NCBI GenBank assembly: GCA_037013685.1
Contig: CM072894.1
Location: forward strand, 9,550,841 to 9,614,840
DNA length: 64,000 nucleotides
Direction: 5' to 3'
From: Acridotheres tristis
Lineage: Eukaryota > Chordata > Aves > Passeriformes > Sturnidae
Shown: piece by piece, positions 54,101-64,000 of the stretch
How positions within the stretch are numbered: the stretch's first letter is position 1
How the letters are laid out: the number at the start of each line of letters is the position of its first letter
Notes under the pieces: model-generated
The model's database searches: none
The model's input: the letters and a program-made list of their open reading frames with translations, nothing else
What the model was told of the DNA's origin: nothing
Position numbers and translations under genes: made by a program

Positions 54101-55058
54101 GCTTTCCAGCCTTTGCACTGTCAGTGAGACAGGTGAGATAAACACTGCATTTTTAAGTGAATAAAATCCAGCATTACTTGCTTTCAAGACATTTATATTT
54201 TTATTAATGTGGGGTGACTCAGATGGTGACTGTTCACACTACTTTTGACTGAAGAGACCAGTCCATTGCTTATCTGGCATTTCAGTGAGGTGGAATGACA
54301 TGTTGACTGTATTAGGAAAAAAAAGTTCCGTGTGACAAATCCTTCCAGAAGCCCGTCAATATCAAAATAGCACTCATTAATCCGGTAAGAATGCAGCCCT
54401 AGAATAATATTTATCCTTCCATGACAGCTGAGCTCTGCTGAATTTGTTCTCTGAAGGCCAAAAAATGCAGAAATTCAGTAGCACTTTGACACATACATAG
54501 CAAAGTTGAAAAGAACTGCAACACTCCAACAAATCATATACATCTTCTTTTAATCATACCGCCTACATAGTGTCGGATGCAAAACTGTGTCTCCCTATAT
54601 TTACTGCTGCCAAATCAAACGAGGAGCCGCACTGGCTCTCTCCCTTAGATCTCAGATGCTGGTGGGGGAGCTGTAGCAGCAAAATGTGGATGAGCAGCTC
54701 CTTGCCGCGACCCCAAGCACCAATTACCAGCGGGGCGGGCGGTGCTGCAGAGCATCACGGAGTGATGGTGCCATTCTGTGCCCTGCACAGCCCGCCGGGA
54801 CCTTCTGCTGCTCCGCACACACAAATTCACAACTCCGCAGCCGCAGCAGCAGAGCGGCTGAGCCCCTGCACACACACGGTGCAGCCATCCCTGCATTGCC
54901 AGGTGCTGTCATGAGGGTGGCGGCCCGGGCCGCGGGGTGGCCAGGCGGGGCAGACTCACCTTCTCGCGGCTCTTGCGCTCCTCGCGGCGCTGCTCGAACT
55001 CCTCGAAGGAGATCTTCCCTTCCAAGTACTCGATCAGCTCCGGGCTGAAGCCCGACAT
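39167..55058 (-). CDS. GTF3C3: General transcription factor IIIC subunit 3 (TFIIIC102)
   Basis: TPR scaffold of the TFIIIC tau-A lobe; it helps recognise the A box of tRNA-type promoters and recruits TFIIIB for RNA polymerase III in the nucleus. Coding exons, 5' to 3': 55058-54960, 54018-53916, 52842-52637, 52266-52143, 51632-51441, 51169-51004, 50473-50326, 49313-49241, 48203-48114, 47094-46991, 46394-46223, 45792-45590, 45038-44937, 43983-43848, 43202-42965, 42604-42414, 41778-41654, 40395-40243, 39289-39167. Phases agree throughout and total 915 codons plus TGA. The N-terminus MSGFSPELIEYLEGK, an acidic block, TPR helices such as SLYEQLGEQKMAMDGYRRIL and the C-terminal NLSLIYQSSGNT match human GTF3C3 (886 aa as I recall). 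The bird ends YTYAVV where human ends YTYCSI. All introns are GT-AG except intron 3. Confidence 0.97.
44441..44536. repeat. 48-bp tandem duplication in a GTF3C3 intron
   Basis: Two adjacent 48-bp copies beginning AAATCAGTTAACACAAAACT and ending CTAAACAG or CTAAGCAG differ at a single base. The near identity points to a recent slippage or replication event in intron 13, clear of the splice sites. Confidence 0.97.
48114..48203 (-). other. GTF3C3: GTF3C3 symmetric 90-bp linker exon (coding exon 9)
   Basis: This exon has an acceptor TTTAAAG and a strong CCAG|GTAAGT donor. It begins and ends in phase 1, so skipping it leaves the frame intact. It encodes an acidic, glutamine- and serine-rich segment (AVVETQESQEAVTDDQSHPV in its middle) between the TPR helix ending KALAVITDFTGIV and the segment IPEGVPIDITVKL. 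The human protein as I remember it has only a short linker at this place, and the length difference (915 against 886) is almost exactly this exon. It may be alternatively spliced. Confidence 0.85.
52635..52636 (-). other. GTF3C3: Non-canonical GC splice donor, GTF3C3 intron 3
   Basis: Coding exon 3 ends ...ATGATGAAA and the intron begins GCAAGTATTT. The next exon starts GAGAAAAGACC after TTTAG, which restores KKMMK|EKRPRSKLPRAL as in the human protein, so the boundary is fixed. No GT within reach keeps the frame. GC-AG introns are a known minor class and usually pair with a good +3 to +6 context, as here (AAGT). Confidence 0.9.
52715..52777 (-). repeat. GTF3C3: GAG/GAA repeat coding an acidic run in GTF3C3
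   Basis: Twenty-one consecutive codons encode nineteen glutamates, one aspartate and one glutamine. The DNA is an imperfect GAG/GAA microsatellite. Human GTF3C3 has a similar poly-Glu run here. Length is probably polymorphic. Confidence 0.93.
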
Positions 55059-55200
55059 GGCCCCGGCCCGGCCCGGCCCGGCCCGGGGGAACGCTGTGAG
55101 GGAGACACCGCGTCCGTCCCGCTATGGCGCCCGCCGCAGCGCGCGCCCGCCCGCGCCAGTTCCGGGCGGCGGCGGCCGCGCCTGAGGGCAGGGCGGGGAC
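54700..55200 (-). promoter_or_regulatory. GTF3C3: CpG-island promoter and 5' UTR of GTF3C3
   Basis: A compact GC- and CpG-rich island covers the first coding exon and the ~120 bp upstream of its ATG. The ATG at 55,058 is in a good context (GGGGCCATGT). No TATA box is visible, as usual for a housekeeping promoter. The 5' UTR includes a GGGCC-rich tandem (55,062-55,086). The transcription start is probably at about 55,100-55,150 but is not defined by sequence alone. Confidence 0.8.
55062..55086. repeat. GGCCC pentanucleotide repeat in the GTF3C3 5' UTR
   Basis: About four to five copies of CGGCC/GGCCC directly upstream of the start codon. On the transcribed strand this is a G/C-only tract able to form stable structure ahead of translation. 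Confidence 0.9.
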
Positions 55201-55736
55201 AGAGCGGCTCTTGGCGCAGCTTTATCGCTTTTATTGTCACCGCAGAGGGGCTTAAAACTCCCTACACTGAGCGACAGTGCCATTCTGACCTGCACAGGGG
55301 CAGAAATGGGCGTGCCGGGCCGGGGTGAGGCACAGGCAGCCAGAGCGCCACCAAGAAACGTGTTGTACCGAAAGAGGATCTGGAAACTTGTCACAGAACA
55401 CCTTGGGACATCTCGTTCTAATAAACTGGAAGGGAACATTTATTTACCAGCTTTGAACAAAAACACTTGGCAGTAGTTAAATGCACGCTGTTGCACTCCT
55501 TATTTATTCACACTTAAGCACAATTCTGCTCACAAACTGCAGCAGCCGAAGAGCACACATTTGTCAATAGACAGAATAATGCTCATTACAGCAGGACACC
55601 AGATTCCACTGGCAGAAAAGGCGACAGCGAAGAAAATTTTGAATTGTCAGCTAACAGTTTAAAAGTCAAAGCAGTAACGTTTTGCTGTGAAGGTTTCCAC
55701 TTGGTATCGAGTCCTGAAGTTAACACCTGAAAAAGA

Positions 55737-55757
55737 CAAACAAACAAACAAACAAAT
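55737..55757. repeat. (CAAA)n microsatellite
   Basis: Five copies of CAAA/ACAA in a row. Confidence 0.9.
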
Positions 55758-56059
55758 ATGTGACAGAAATACCTGCAATCAAGGTATGGTCCAAATCAAG
55801 ACAAGAAAACACTGGCTGAACCTCTGCTCCACAGTTCTGAACACTGAAAAGAACTACAATGACCGTCCTGAATTACGCAGGACAAAAAACTTCCACCAGT
55901 CATTTTCTCTCTGCTGTTGTGACTTACAGTAGAGCATCCTTTCTGAATTCCCTTTTCATCTTTTTTCATACACAAAATACACATTCTCTGGTGCTTCTTT
56001 TTTTCCTGACATAAAAACGCAGCAAAAAGAGAATTTAGTATTAAAATTTGAGTGCAGCC

Positions 56060-56065
56060 TTTATT
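56060..56065 (-). terminator. C2orf66: Candidate C2orf66 poly(A) signal
   Basis: AATAAA on the minus strand in the context CATAATAAAGGC, about 660 bp after the stop codon. Two further hexamers lie downstream, so the choice is uncertain. Confidence 0.35.
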
Positions 56066-56721
56066 ATGGTTCATGATAATAAGAATAATGGAGCTTCGAT
56101 TTTGATTACAAAGAGAGAATAGGTTAAGCAGGCTGAGAACAGGACAGAGCTGGAAATCCAAAATTAAATATTGATTACAACTTAAGCATTTTAAGATACT
56201 GAGTAAATCACCAAAATGATTTAAATCTTATTGAAATTCTCAACTGTTTATAAAGCAGAAGATAACAACATTTACTGTGAATTTAAAAGATAATGCAAGC
56301 TTTGTTAGTGCAATAACTTATGTCTAAATTAATTTTCTTAATATACATATATCACAAGAAACCATTAATCTCAATTTAGAATCTCACTCTTCCTTACATA
56401 AAACCTACATCCCCTATTATCTCTACATTTTCAGACTTCTCCATATAAAGGAGGGGAGAAAAAAAGAGAAAACAAAAAATCATGTTCTATATAGGTTTGC
56501 ACAAGCACCATGTGTTATTTTATCTAAGTAGTAATTACCTCATAAATCTTTGCCTCGAGAATTTTAAAACCCACTTCAGGCAAGGGTTAAGGTACTACAT
56601 TTTAAATTCCTTCTGAGAAAGAAGTTGCTTTTATACCTCAGTCAGAATCTTGGTTACACATAACGTTAGAGGACAAGGCATCCTCTTTTACCTTCATCAG
56701 CAGAATCTTTCAGCCTTTTAA

Positions 56722-57901
<1,180 letters not shown>

Positions 57902-58286
57902 GCTGGAGATACACAGGCTGTCTGTAAGAAGGACAAACAGACAGACCCCTTAAATCCTACAGAGCTGCCACTGGGAACACACAAATCTTGTGAAGCCAAT
58001 GAAAGTCTGCCTACTGCAGATTACATCCATGTGCTATCAATGCTGTGTTTTCATTGTATTAAGGTACATGGAAGAAAAATTATTCTAAACAAGTGTTTCC
58101 CATATCAAAGCTATTTCTAGACACTGGACTCTCTTCTGAGGGACCAGTAAAACACTCAACACAAAATATTACATTTGTAAATTTATATTTACTAAATACA
58201 GCCATTTTCAGTGGCTAATACAGCACCAGAACTCTGTGTGCTCCAAGGAGAATGCAAAAATACGACTCAAGATCCAGAGAGCTCAG

Positions 58287-58351
58287 TTTTTAAAATTTTT
58301 TAATTTTTAAAAAAATTTTTAAAAATTTTTAAAAAATTTTAAAAATTTTTA
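58287..58351. repeat. Alternating T-tract/A-tract low-complexity block
   Basis: About 65 bp composed only of T and A in alternating runs of four to seven (TTTTTAAAAA type), with a period near 10 bp. It lies in the first intron of C2orf66, roughly 130 bp downstream of its donor. Confidence 0.95.
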
Positions 58352-58476
58352 CTACATATAATAAGTGCAATGGTATTTAATAGAGCCTGGTCTAACACAC
58401 TAGAGATCCATTTCACAGCTTGACTCAGGGGGAGAAAAGGAATTCTCTCTCTCACATAGTTTAAAAGAGAGCTTAC

Positions 58477-58525
58477 CAGGGAATTTGGCTTTGGCTTGCC
58501 CCTTCTTGGTTGGTCTCCTCATAAT
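58477..58525 (-). other. C2orf66: Probable untranslated first exon of C2orf66
   Basis: The minus strand reads CAAATTCCCTG|GTAAGCTC, a good donor at 58,475-58,476. With the TATA-like box about 25-30 bp upstream of a plausible start, the exon would be only about 50 nt. It would splice to the acceptor at 57,922-57,923, just before the coding exon. Confidence 0.55.
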
Positions 58526-58549
58526 CTGTGAATAACCTGATCTCTGCAC

Positions 58550-58555
58550 TTATAT
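58550..58555 (-). promoter_or_regulatory. C2orf66: TATA-like box for C2orf66
   Basis: Minus-strand GAAATATAAGTGCAGAG contains TATAAG in an otherwise CpG-poor region. Its distance to the predicted first exon is right for a focused TATA promoter, which suits a tissue-restricted secreted protein better than a housekeeping gene. Confidence 0.5.
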
Positions 58556-58599
58556 TTCTAGTAGACTGTAGGTGGGTGTCAATGACGTTAGCAGGAGTT

Positions 58600-61500
58600 C
58601 AAAAATACAGTAATGATTCCATTTCCAGCCATGACATAAAGACCCTTGAGAATTTCATCCTTGATGCTCTTCAGACCTGTTGCTATTGAACAGTGCAGTA
58701 CAAATTCCTCCCAAGCCATATTGCAGAAAATTGGTAGTAGGCACGTAGGAAGTTTAAAACAATTCCCAGGAGAAACAGCACAGCTTTATCAAAATATTAT
58801 TTTTTTTTTAAAGTAATTAGCCATATCCCTAGAATGGTGACTAATGGTTTTCAAGCAAGTAAGATAAGGATCACTTTCTTGATGCTGGAAAAAGAAAGAG
58901 AAAAGTAAAGTCTATTTCAATATCCAAAACCATAACATTTTAATGGAAGTATTGCTTTCCTACCCCGATTTTATCAGCAGTTAATATCCTCCTGTCACAC
59001 TAGAAACTAAGACAAAGGCTGCAAGGAGGGCTCTCCTAATTTACCTTGGCCTTAGTGCATAGCATTCTTCACATCAAAGCTGCTCGTATTTTTTCTTAAT
59101 TATTTCACTGCACTCTTCTCTCTGCTATATAGATGATACATAATTTAATATCACATCAAATATATCCCTGAATATACACGTTAAAATTAAAAATACTTGA
59201 CCATCACCTTACTCCAGAGTATAGATGTTTATGTCTGACTAGAAACTTTACATCTTCCCTTGGTTTAAATTTTGAAAGCAAAATAAAAACCCACCACACC
59301 CTTCCAGGAAGGTGAAGTTTTGGACATCCAAACATTATTAGCAACACAGTAAACAAAATCTTAGCAGTGTTATTTTCATGACTACAGTAGTATATAAAAA
59401 TTCAAGACAATTTATCCAACTTGTTTATTAGCCTGCATATTTGGATTAAAAAAAAAAATCATACACACAGAAAAGAAAATCCATCAGATTTCATCAATTA
59501 TGTTTCATAACACTCAGCTTCCAGATATGGACTCATCAAGAACAGAGCAGAAGCACCAGAATCACTTGAAAAAGGCAGGTCCCAGCACAAGGGAACTGTC
59601 TTTGTTGATCTTCTAGGTATATATTCCAGCTAGAAATAGAAATATACTCCTGTAGAGGAAATGACAGAAAGGGGAAAATGCAAGATTTAGTTTGGGATTA
59701 GGTTTTAGTTCTTTCATTATCTTTGGAAAGAGGAGGGAGAAAAAACAAAAAAAGCCAGAAGAGCTGGCACTTTTCTTCTACGTCTTTTTTTTCTCCTCAA
59801 TTAATTTATTCCTTTGATTTCTTTACAAAGAACTAGGGATATGCAGTATATTCAGCTAGTAAAACATACCAAAGTCATCTGCAAATACGAAACAAGCTTT
59901 ATTACTGGAGGAACACAGGCAATTTGGGTGACTAATGAGGCATGCAGATATGCAAGAGATTCAATTAGCATATATTTTCTGTGAGCTGTCTAAAAAAAAA
60001 AAAAAATAATCCTTACACACTTGTATTGTTGCTTCCTGAGCTAAGGCTTTGAGAAACTGTTGGAGCTAAAAAGTCTGTTTAGACCCAGTGCTCGTTTCAA
60101 TGTGTGGGTTGGTTTTTTTTTTTTTTAGTAATTTCAATTCTTTCCTTCAGAGAAAGTCAAATATAAGCAGAACACATGGATATTAAAATACTATTGGTAT
60201 ACTTACACTGACTGAATTAAATTACATCCTCATTTCTGAGGACAGTAGCTAAGCTTAACAAATGCTGTCAAAGTCAGATGTATGTCAGAGTGCTGCCTTT
60301 CTAATGCACCCAAATTTAAGCATCAGGTTTTCTTGATAAACATCTTCAATAAATCAAGTATTTTCAAAGTGTCTATGCTAATTATATAACCTTTCTGGCA
60401 CAGTAAGTAATGTTCATGTATGTTTGAATTCAACTGCAGTAAAGATGAAAATGCTCATAGCATTGTTTGCTCAGTTCCACCCAATTCACCTCTAGAAGGT
60501 AAAAATTTAAAATATACTAGTTCAGCTGAGAGCTCTACATAAACTGTATTATTCAGCAAACACTTTGAATTTTATTCATTTCCCATTCATGAAGCCTGAG
60601 GTGTTGGAGTGAGCCAAGCTTCATCCTGTATTATCTTTACTGCATTCTACTTGAGGTGTGAAAGAAGCACCTGTTAAAGCACTGCTCCAACCATGAGGCT
60701 TTTGTTTATTACTTTTATTTCTGCTTAGAATCCCAAATATTACAAGTCAGAAGGAAAAGCACCAAACTGCTCCACATGAATACCTGAGCCAAGACCAAAG
60801 GCAAACATTGCTCACAACTCTCATCAGCATGTTTGTACAACAGCAGTACAGGTAACACAACACTCCACAGAGCAGCACTGGCAAGTGGCACTTTTTGTGA
60901 AATACAACCATTTGTACAAATGCAAGCACGTTGGAATACCATACAAAAATATACAGAAGTGTTTCTTTAGCAGGGGATTTGCTATACAACATACTTAAAA
61001 TCATGCACACTTAGGTAAAAGAAAAAAAAAAAGACAAATAAAAAAATTGAAGTACACGCTGCAGCCAGGGAAACCACTAAACAAAATAGGAACATCCCAG
61101 AGTAGCTCCCGATCAAGTTGTCCTCAACTACAACAAAAAAGTATCTAAATGCAGTTTTTAAAGACTGAGATTTCATCTTCCAGCAATTACAACATTATCT
61201 GAAAATACCTCTTCTCCAAGGTTTAACCAGCAATCTCATATGACAAGGACTTTGCCAAAGTTTATGATACATGGCATGATCTGTAAGAACTTAGTTACAA
61301 ACATTTTTATAAGCACAATAATTTGCTATAGCATTATTCAAACATTTATAGATAAGAGCTTGTCAACATCTCTAAAAACCTGTAAATATTAAGTTCCACG
61401 TACAACATCAGATTTACGGTAGCTACATAAGAACTGAAAATGGAGGAAGAGTTAAAACCTCCTAAGACAGATTGCTTGAGAAGTGATTTTTCCCAAACCA

Positions 61501-64000
61501 AATATGTTTTCTTCAAAGTTTTAAGTCCTTTTACAACCAACAAATCCTTTCCTCCCCACTAATCACCAAAACCAGGTATTTTGGCCAACATTATTCTATC
61601 TTTGTGCTTGAAAAAACAATTAAAAGGTCATTGGGGAATCAAGTGACACAGTTTTTCTCGAGTTATCATCACACATCAAGGCCTTAAAGGTAGCTCTACC
61701 TTCTCAATGGTTTCAATACTAGAATTCCAGTGACTAGAAAATCACCAATGGCCAGGACGGCTGAAACATCATCACAAAATAAAAAGTGAGGTGACTGGAG
61801 TGAGTTTTAGAAGTCCTAAGCCAGCACGCTGAAGGAAGCAGCAGGGAAGACACAAAGATGGAGTGTTCCATGTTGTGCCACAGCAGCAGCAGCAGCACTG
61901 TGGCACCCAGACTGAAGTTGGTGCTCAATGAAAGGAAGTTTTTTAATAACTTTGCTGTGTATTGCTTCAAAGCAGCTCTGTGACCAGCTGATGTGCAGTC
62001 ACTTGTGTGCAAGTCTAAATAGCCACAGACACAACAATAAACTCTGAGATGGCATCACTTCCCAAGGTTTAGTGCGATGTGGTGCTAATATGGGAGAGGG
62101 GAAGTCACAATTTGGGAGGCTTTTCAAAACACACAAAGAATCCTCTAGAGACAAATAAGAAAAGCCAGCAGTGGCTTTTCTGACCTCTTTGTATTAAAAA
62201 ATATACATAAGAAATCCAACTACTATATTAAAACAAGATTTTAAGATCTTAAGTATTTCTAGTTTTCTTTAATGAATTAGGGGGGAAAAGTACAATTTTT
62301 TTTTCTCCAAAAAACGGAATCTGCATGTGAATTTTCAGGGATTTACATATGAATATTTTTCCTAAAAAGTAAAATTTAATATTCAAAACTTCCAGAGCCT
62401 TAACACAAACAATCAACCCTGCCTCCGCCTAGTTTTCCTCTCACATTTGTGAAGATTTTTCTATTCAATGGCTTAAACACAGTATTTTGCTCAAACTACA
62501 ATTAAGAGGATTTTTTTTTAATTTTTGAGGACTAAAGATCAAAATGTTTAAAAGTAATTTGACACACAGACTTCAAAGCTGAAACAGATAACTGCGACTA
62601 GTTTTCCTTCCTTGTTTTTCTTATGGTCACAACAGAAAGGCTTGAAAAACTCAGGTCAGCTAAAGCTTTCTGACTTTGGTTGGTGTGATTCCAAACAAAA
62701 AATATCCTGTATTTGTCATAAATTTTCATTTCTCTAAGTGTAAAATGGGGTCAAAATAATTTTTAAAGCATTTTCCCCAAATCAAGTTTCAGTATGATCC
62801 ACACAAGTATTTTTGGTCAACATCAAAAATCAAATATAAGGCTATGCAAGTCCACAGGCTACAGTTAGAGTGTATTCATTTACTGGTTTAAGGCACAGTA
62901 TATTTATTTATTTTCTCTAGAAAGCTACAAGTTTAAAGTCACAGTGAGGAATTTCACATTTCAGTTTTGGTCTGGCATTCTAATTATATTTGTCCTGTCT
63001 ACTACCTGTAGACTTCTGCAAATTATTCCAGCTCTCAGGTGCTGCAGTCTCAAATCCTGTTTCCAAACTCAGAGTGAAAGGAGGTGGAAAATACTGAAGC
63101 CTGAATTGATCCCAAAATAATGCACTTAGCCTTTTTAAAAAATAAACATCAACACACTTGACATTTGATACTTAGATATACCTTGAAATTATAAGCTGGA
63201 GGGGGAAAATAGTCTTGGCTGGTATTTCAACAAACAGAACGAGTCTATAGGACACAGCTCAGTGTCCCAGGTCAGTCACAGTTCCCACTGTTTTAGGAAC
63301 ATCCTGCTTGGCACTACAGGACAGGGACACTGCCAACCAAAGACAGCTGCATGTGGAAGGATGAACTGCAATGATGTGCCACAAATAACAAATATTATGA
63401 TGTTCACATCTCCTGCTTTTTAGAGACAAACTCAGCTCTGACACCACACATTCCTACAGATTCCAGAGCACAACCTGCCAATAACTGTAGGGGCTGTGCT
63501 TACAAGGTTTGTGTATGACAGCAGGAGTAGCAAAATCTGTCTACATTTAAGAATGCAGAAAGTAACCTTAAATCTTAAGAAAATCAAAGTCAAAATATTA
63601 CAGCTCAGGTTTTCATCCTACAAGGCAATAAGCACATATTTGAAGCAGTTAGGTGCTTAGACACCTGAATAATTGAGGGCTGGGCAGATTTGCTTAAGTA
63701 AGAACGATGGAATTTTCTCTCCAAATGCTTAAAATTAATTTTTAAAAGCAGCAGTGTCTTATTAATAAAGACAAAGTGTATACTTTTTACTTGAGTTTAA
63801 GAATAGATGAGCTGATTAAAAGCTTTGAACACATTCTTCCATAAATAAAAATATACATCAGAAATTATAGTCTTTGCAAAACGTTTTCAAATTTTTAAAG
63901 ACTTTATGGATTCTAATATTCTAGTTTAAAGTTCTGGCTCTAAAAAAAGGTAGAAATTTTACTTTAACATAAAAAATTGATTAGTTTTGAATTGTCCTTC
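58600..64000 (-). other. PGAP1: Non-coding right end; possibly PGAP1 3' UTR
   Basis: No exon was recognised in 5.4 kb. In vertebrates the next gene in this direction is PGAP1 (GPI inositol-deacylase), transcribed on the same strand as GTF3C3 and, as I recall, with a very long 3' UTR. Paired minus-strand AATAAA hexamers at 60,705-60,710 and 60,714-60,719 could end such a UTR. Minus-strand frames at 60,715-61,176 give hydrophobic peptides, but they are interrupted and lack splice sites. A CAG-rich run lies at 61,881-61,896. Assignment is from gene order only. Confidence 0.3.

Larger units (their letters stand above)
55201..56700. other. Region between the GTF3C3 promoter and C2orf66, including its 3' UTR
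   Basis: No exon was recognised. Minus-strand AATAAA hexamers at 56,060-56,065, 55,503-55,508 and 55,439-55,444 are candidate poly(A) signals for C2orf66. A (CAAA)n tract lies at about 55,737-55,757. The interval is short, so the C2orf66 3' end and the GTF3C3 promoter are only about a kilobase apart on the same strand. Confidence 0.5.

Noticed and set aside
60715..61176. Hydrophobic minus-strand frames that might be a PGAP1 membrane exon
   Set aside because: Frames shift and stop repeatedly, the hydrophobicity comes from T-rich DNA, and no splice junction supports an exon.

Overview
The window reads as a vertebrate nuclear genome, almost certainly a bird. Introns are compact, the only recognisable interspersed repeats are worn CR1 (chicken repeat 1) LINE fragments, and the gene order fits the human 2q33 block that corresponds to avian chromosome 7. 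With the + strand as given, the order is HECW2 (-), CCDC150 (+), GTF3C3 (-), C2orf66 (-), then PGAP1 (-, expected). Gene identities rest on protein sequences remembered for the families; no search was run.

Layout. Positions 1 to about 13,315 are AT-rich and non-coding. They fit intron 1 of HECW2, whose probable non-coding first exon and CpG island lie at about 13,020-13,920 with a clean minus-strand splice donor at 13,314-13,315. From 13,920 to 39,160 the sequence is mostly non-coding. It holds several CR1 pieces, a CCCTAAAA minisatellite with a higher-order ~200 bp period, a small orphan CpG-rich patch, a CTCF-like site, and a plus-strand exon at 36,540-36,654 whose translation matches the C-terminal part of CCDC150. 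Two more splice-flanked coiled-coil segments lie just upstream. I could not find the other two dozen expected CCDC150 exons, so the gene looks eroded or very diverged here.

From 55,058 down to 39,167 on the minus strand is a complete GTF3C3 gene (TFIIIC102, a TPR subunit of the RNA polymerase III factor TFIIIC). I resolved 19 coding exons with consistent phases that encode 915 aa. One intron has a GC donor, and one symmetric 90-bp exon adds an acidic linker I do not recall in the human protein. Its CpG-island promoter is at about 54,700-55,200.

Upstream of GTF3C3 is a short three-exon gene on the same strand, C2orf66 (coding 57,901 to 56,722), for a 97-aa predicted secreted protein, with a TATA-like box near 58,550. 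The last ~5.4 kb shows no convincing exon and may hold the long 3' UTR of PGAP1. These genes are neighbours, not a pathway. No tRNA, rRNA, CRISPR array or intact transposon was seen.
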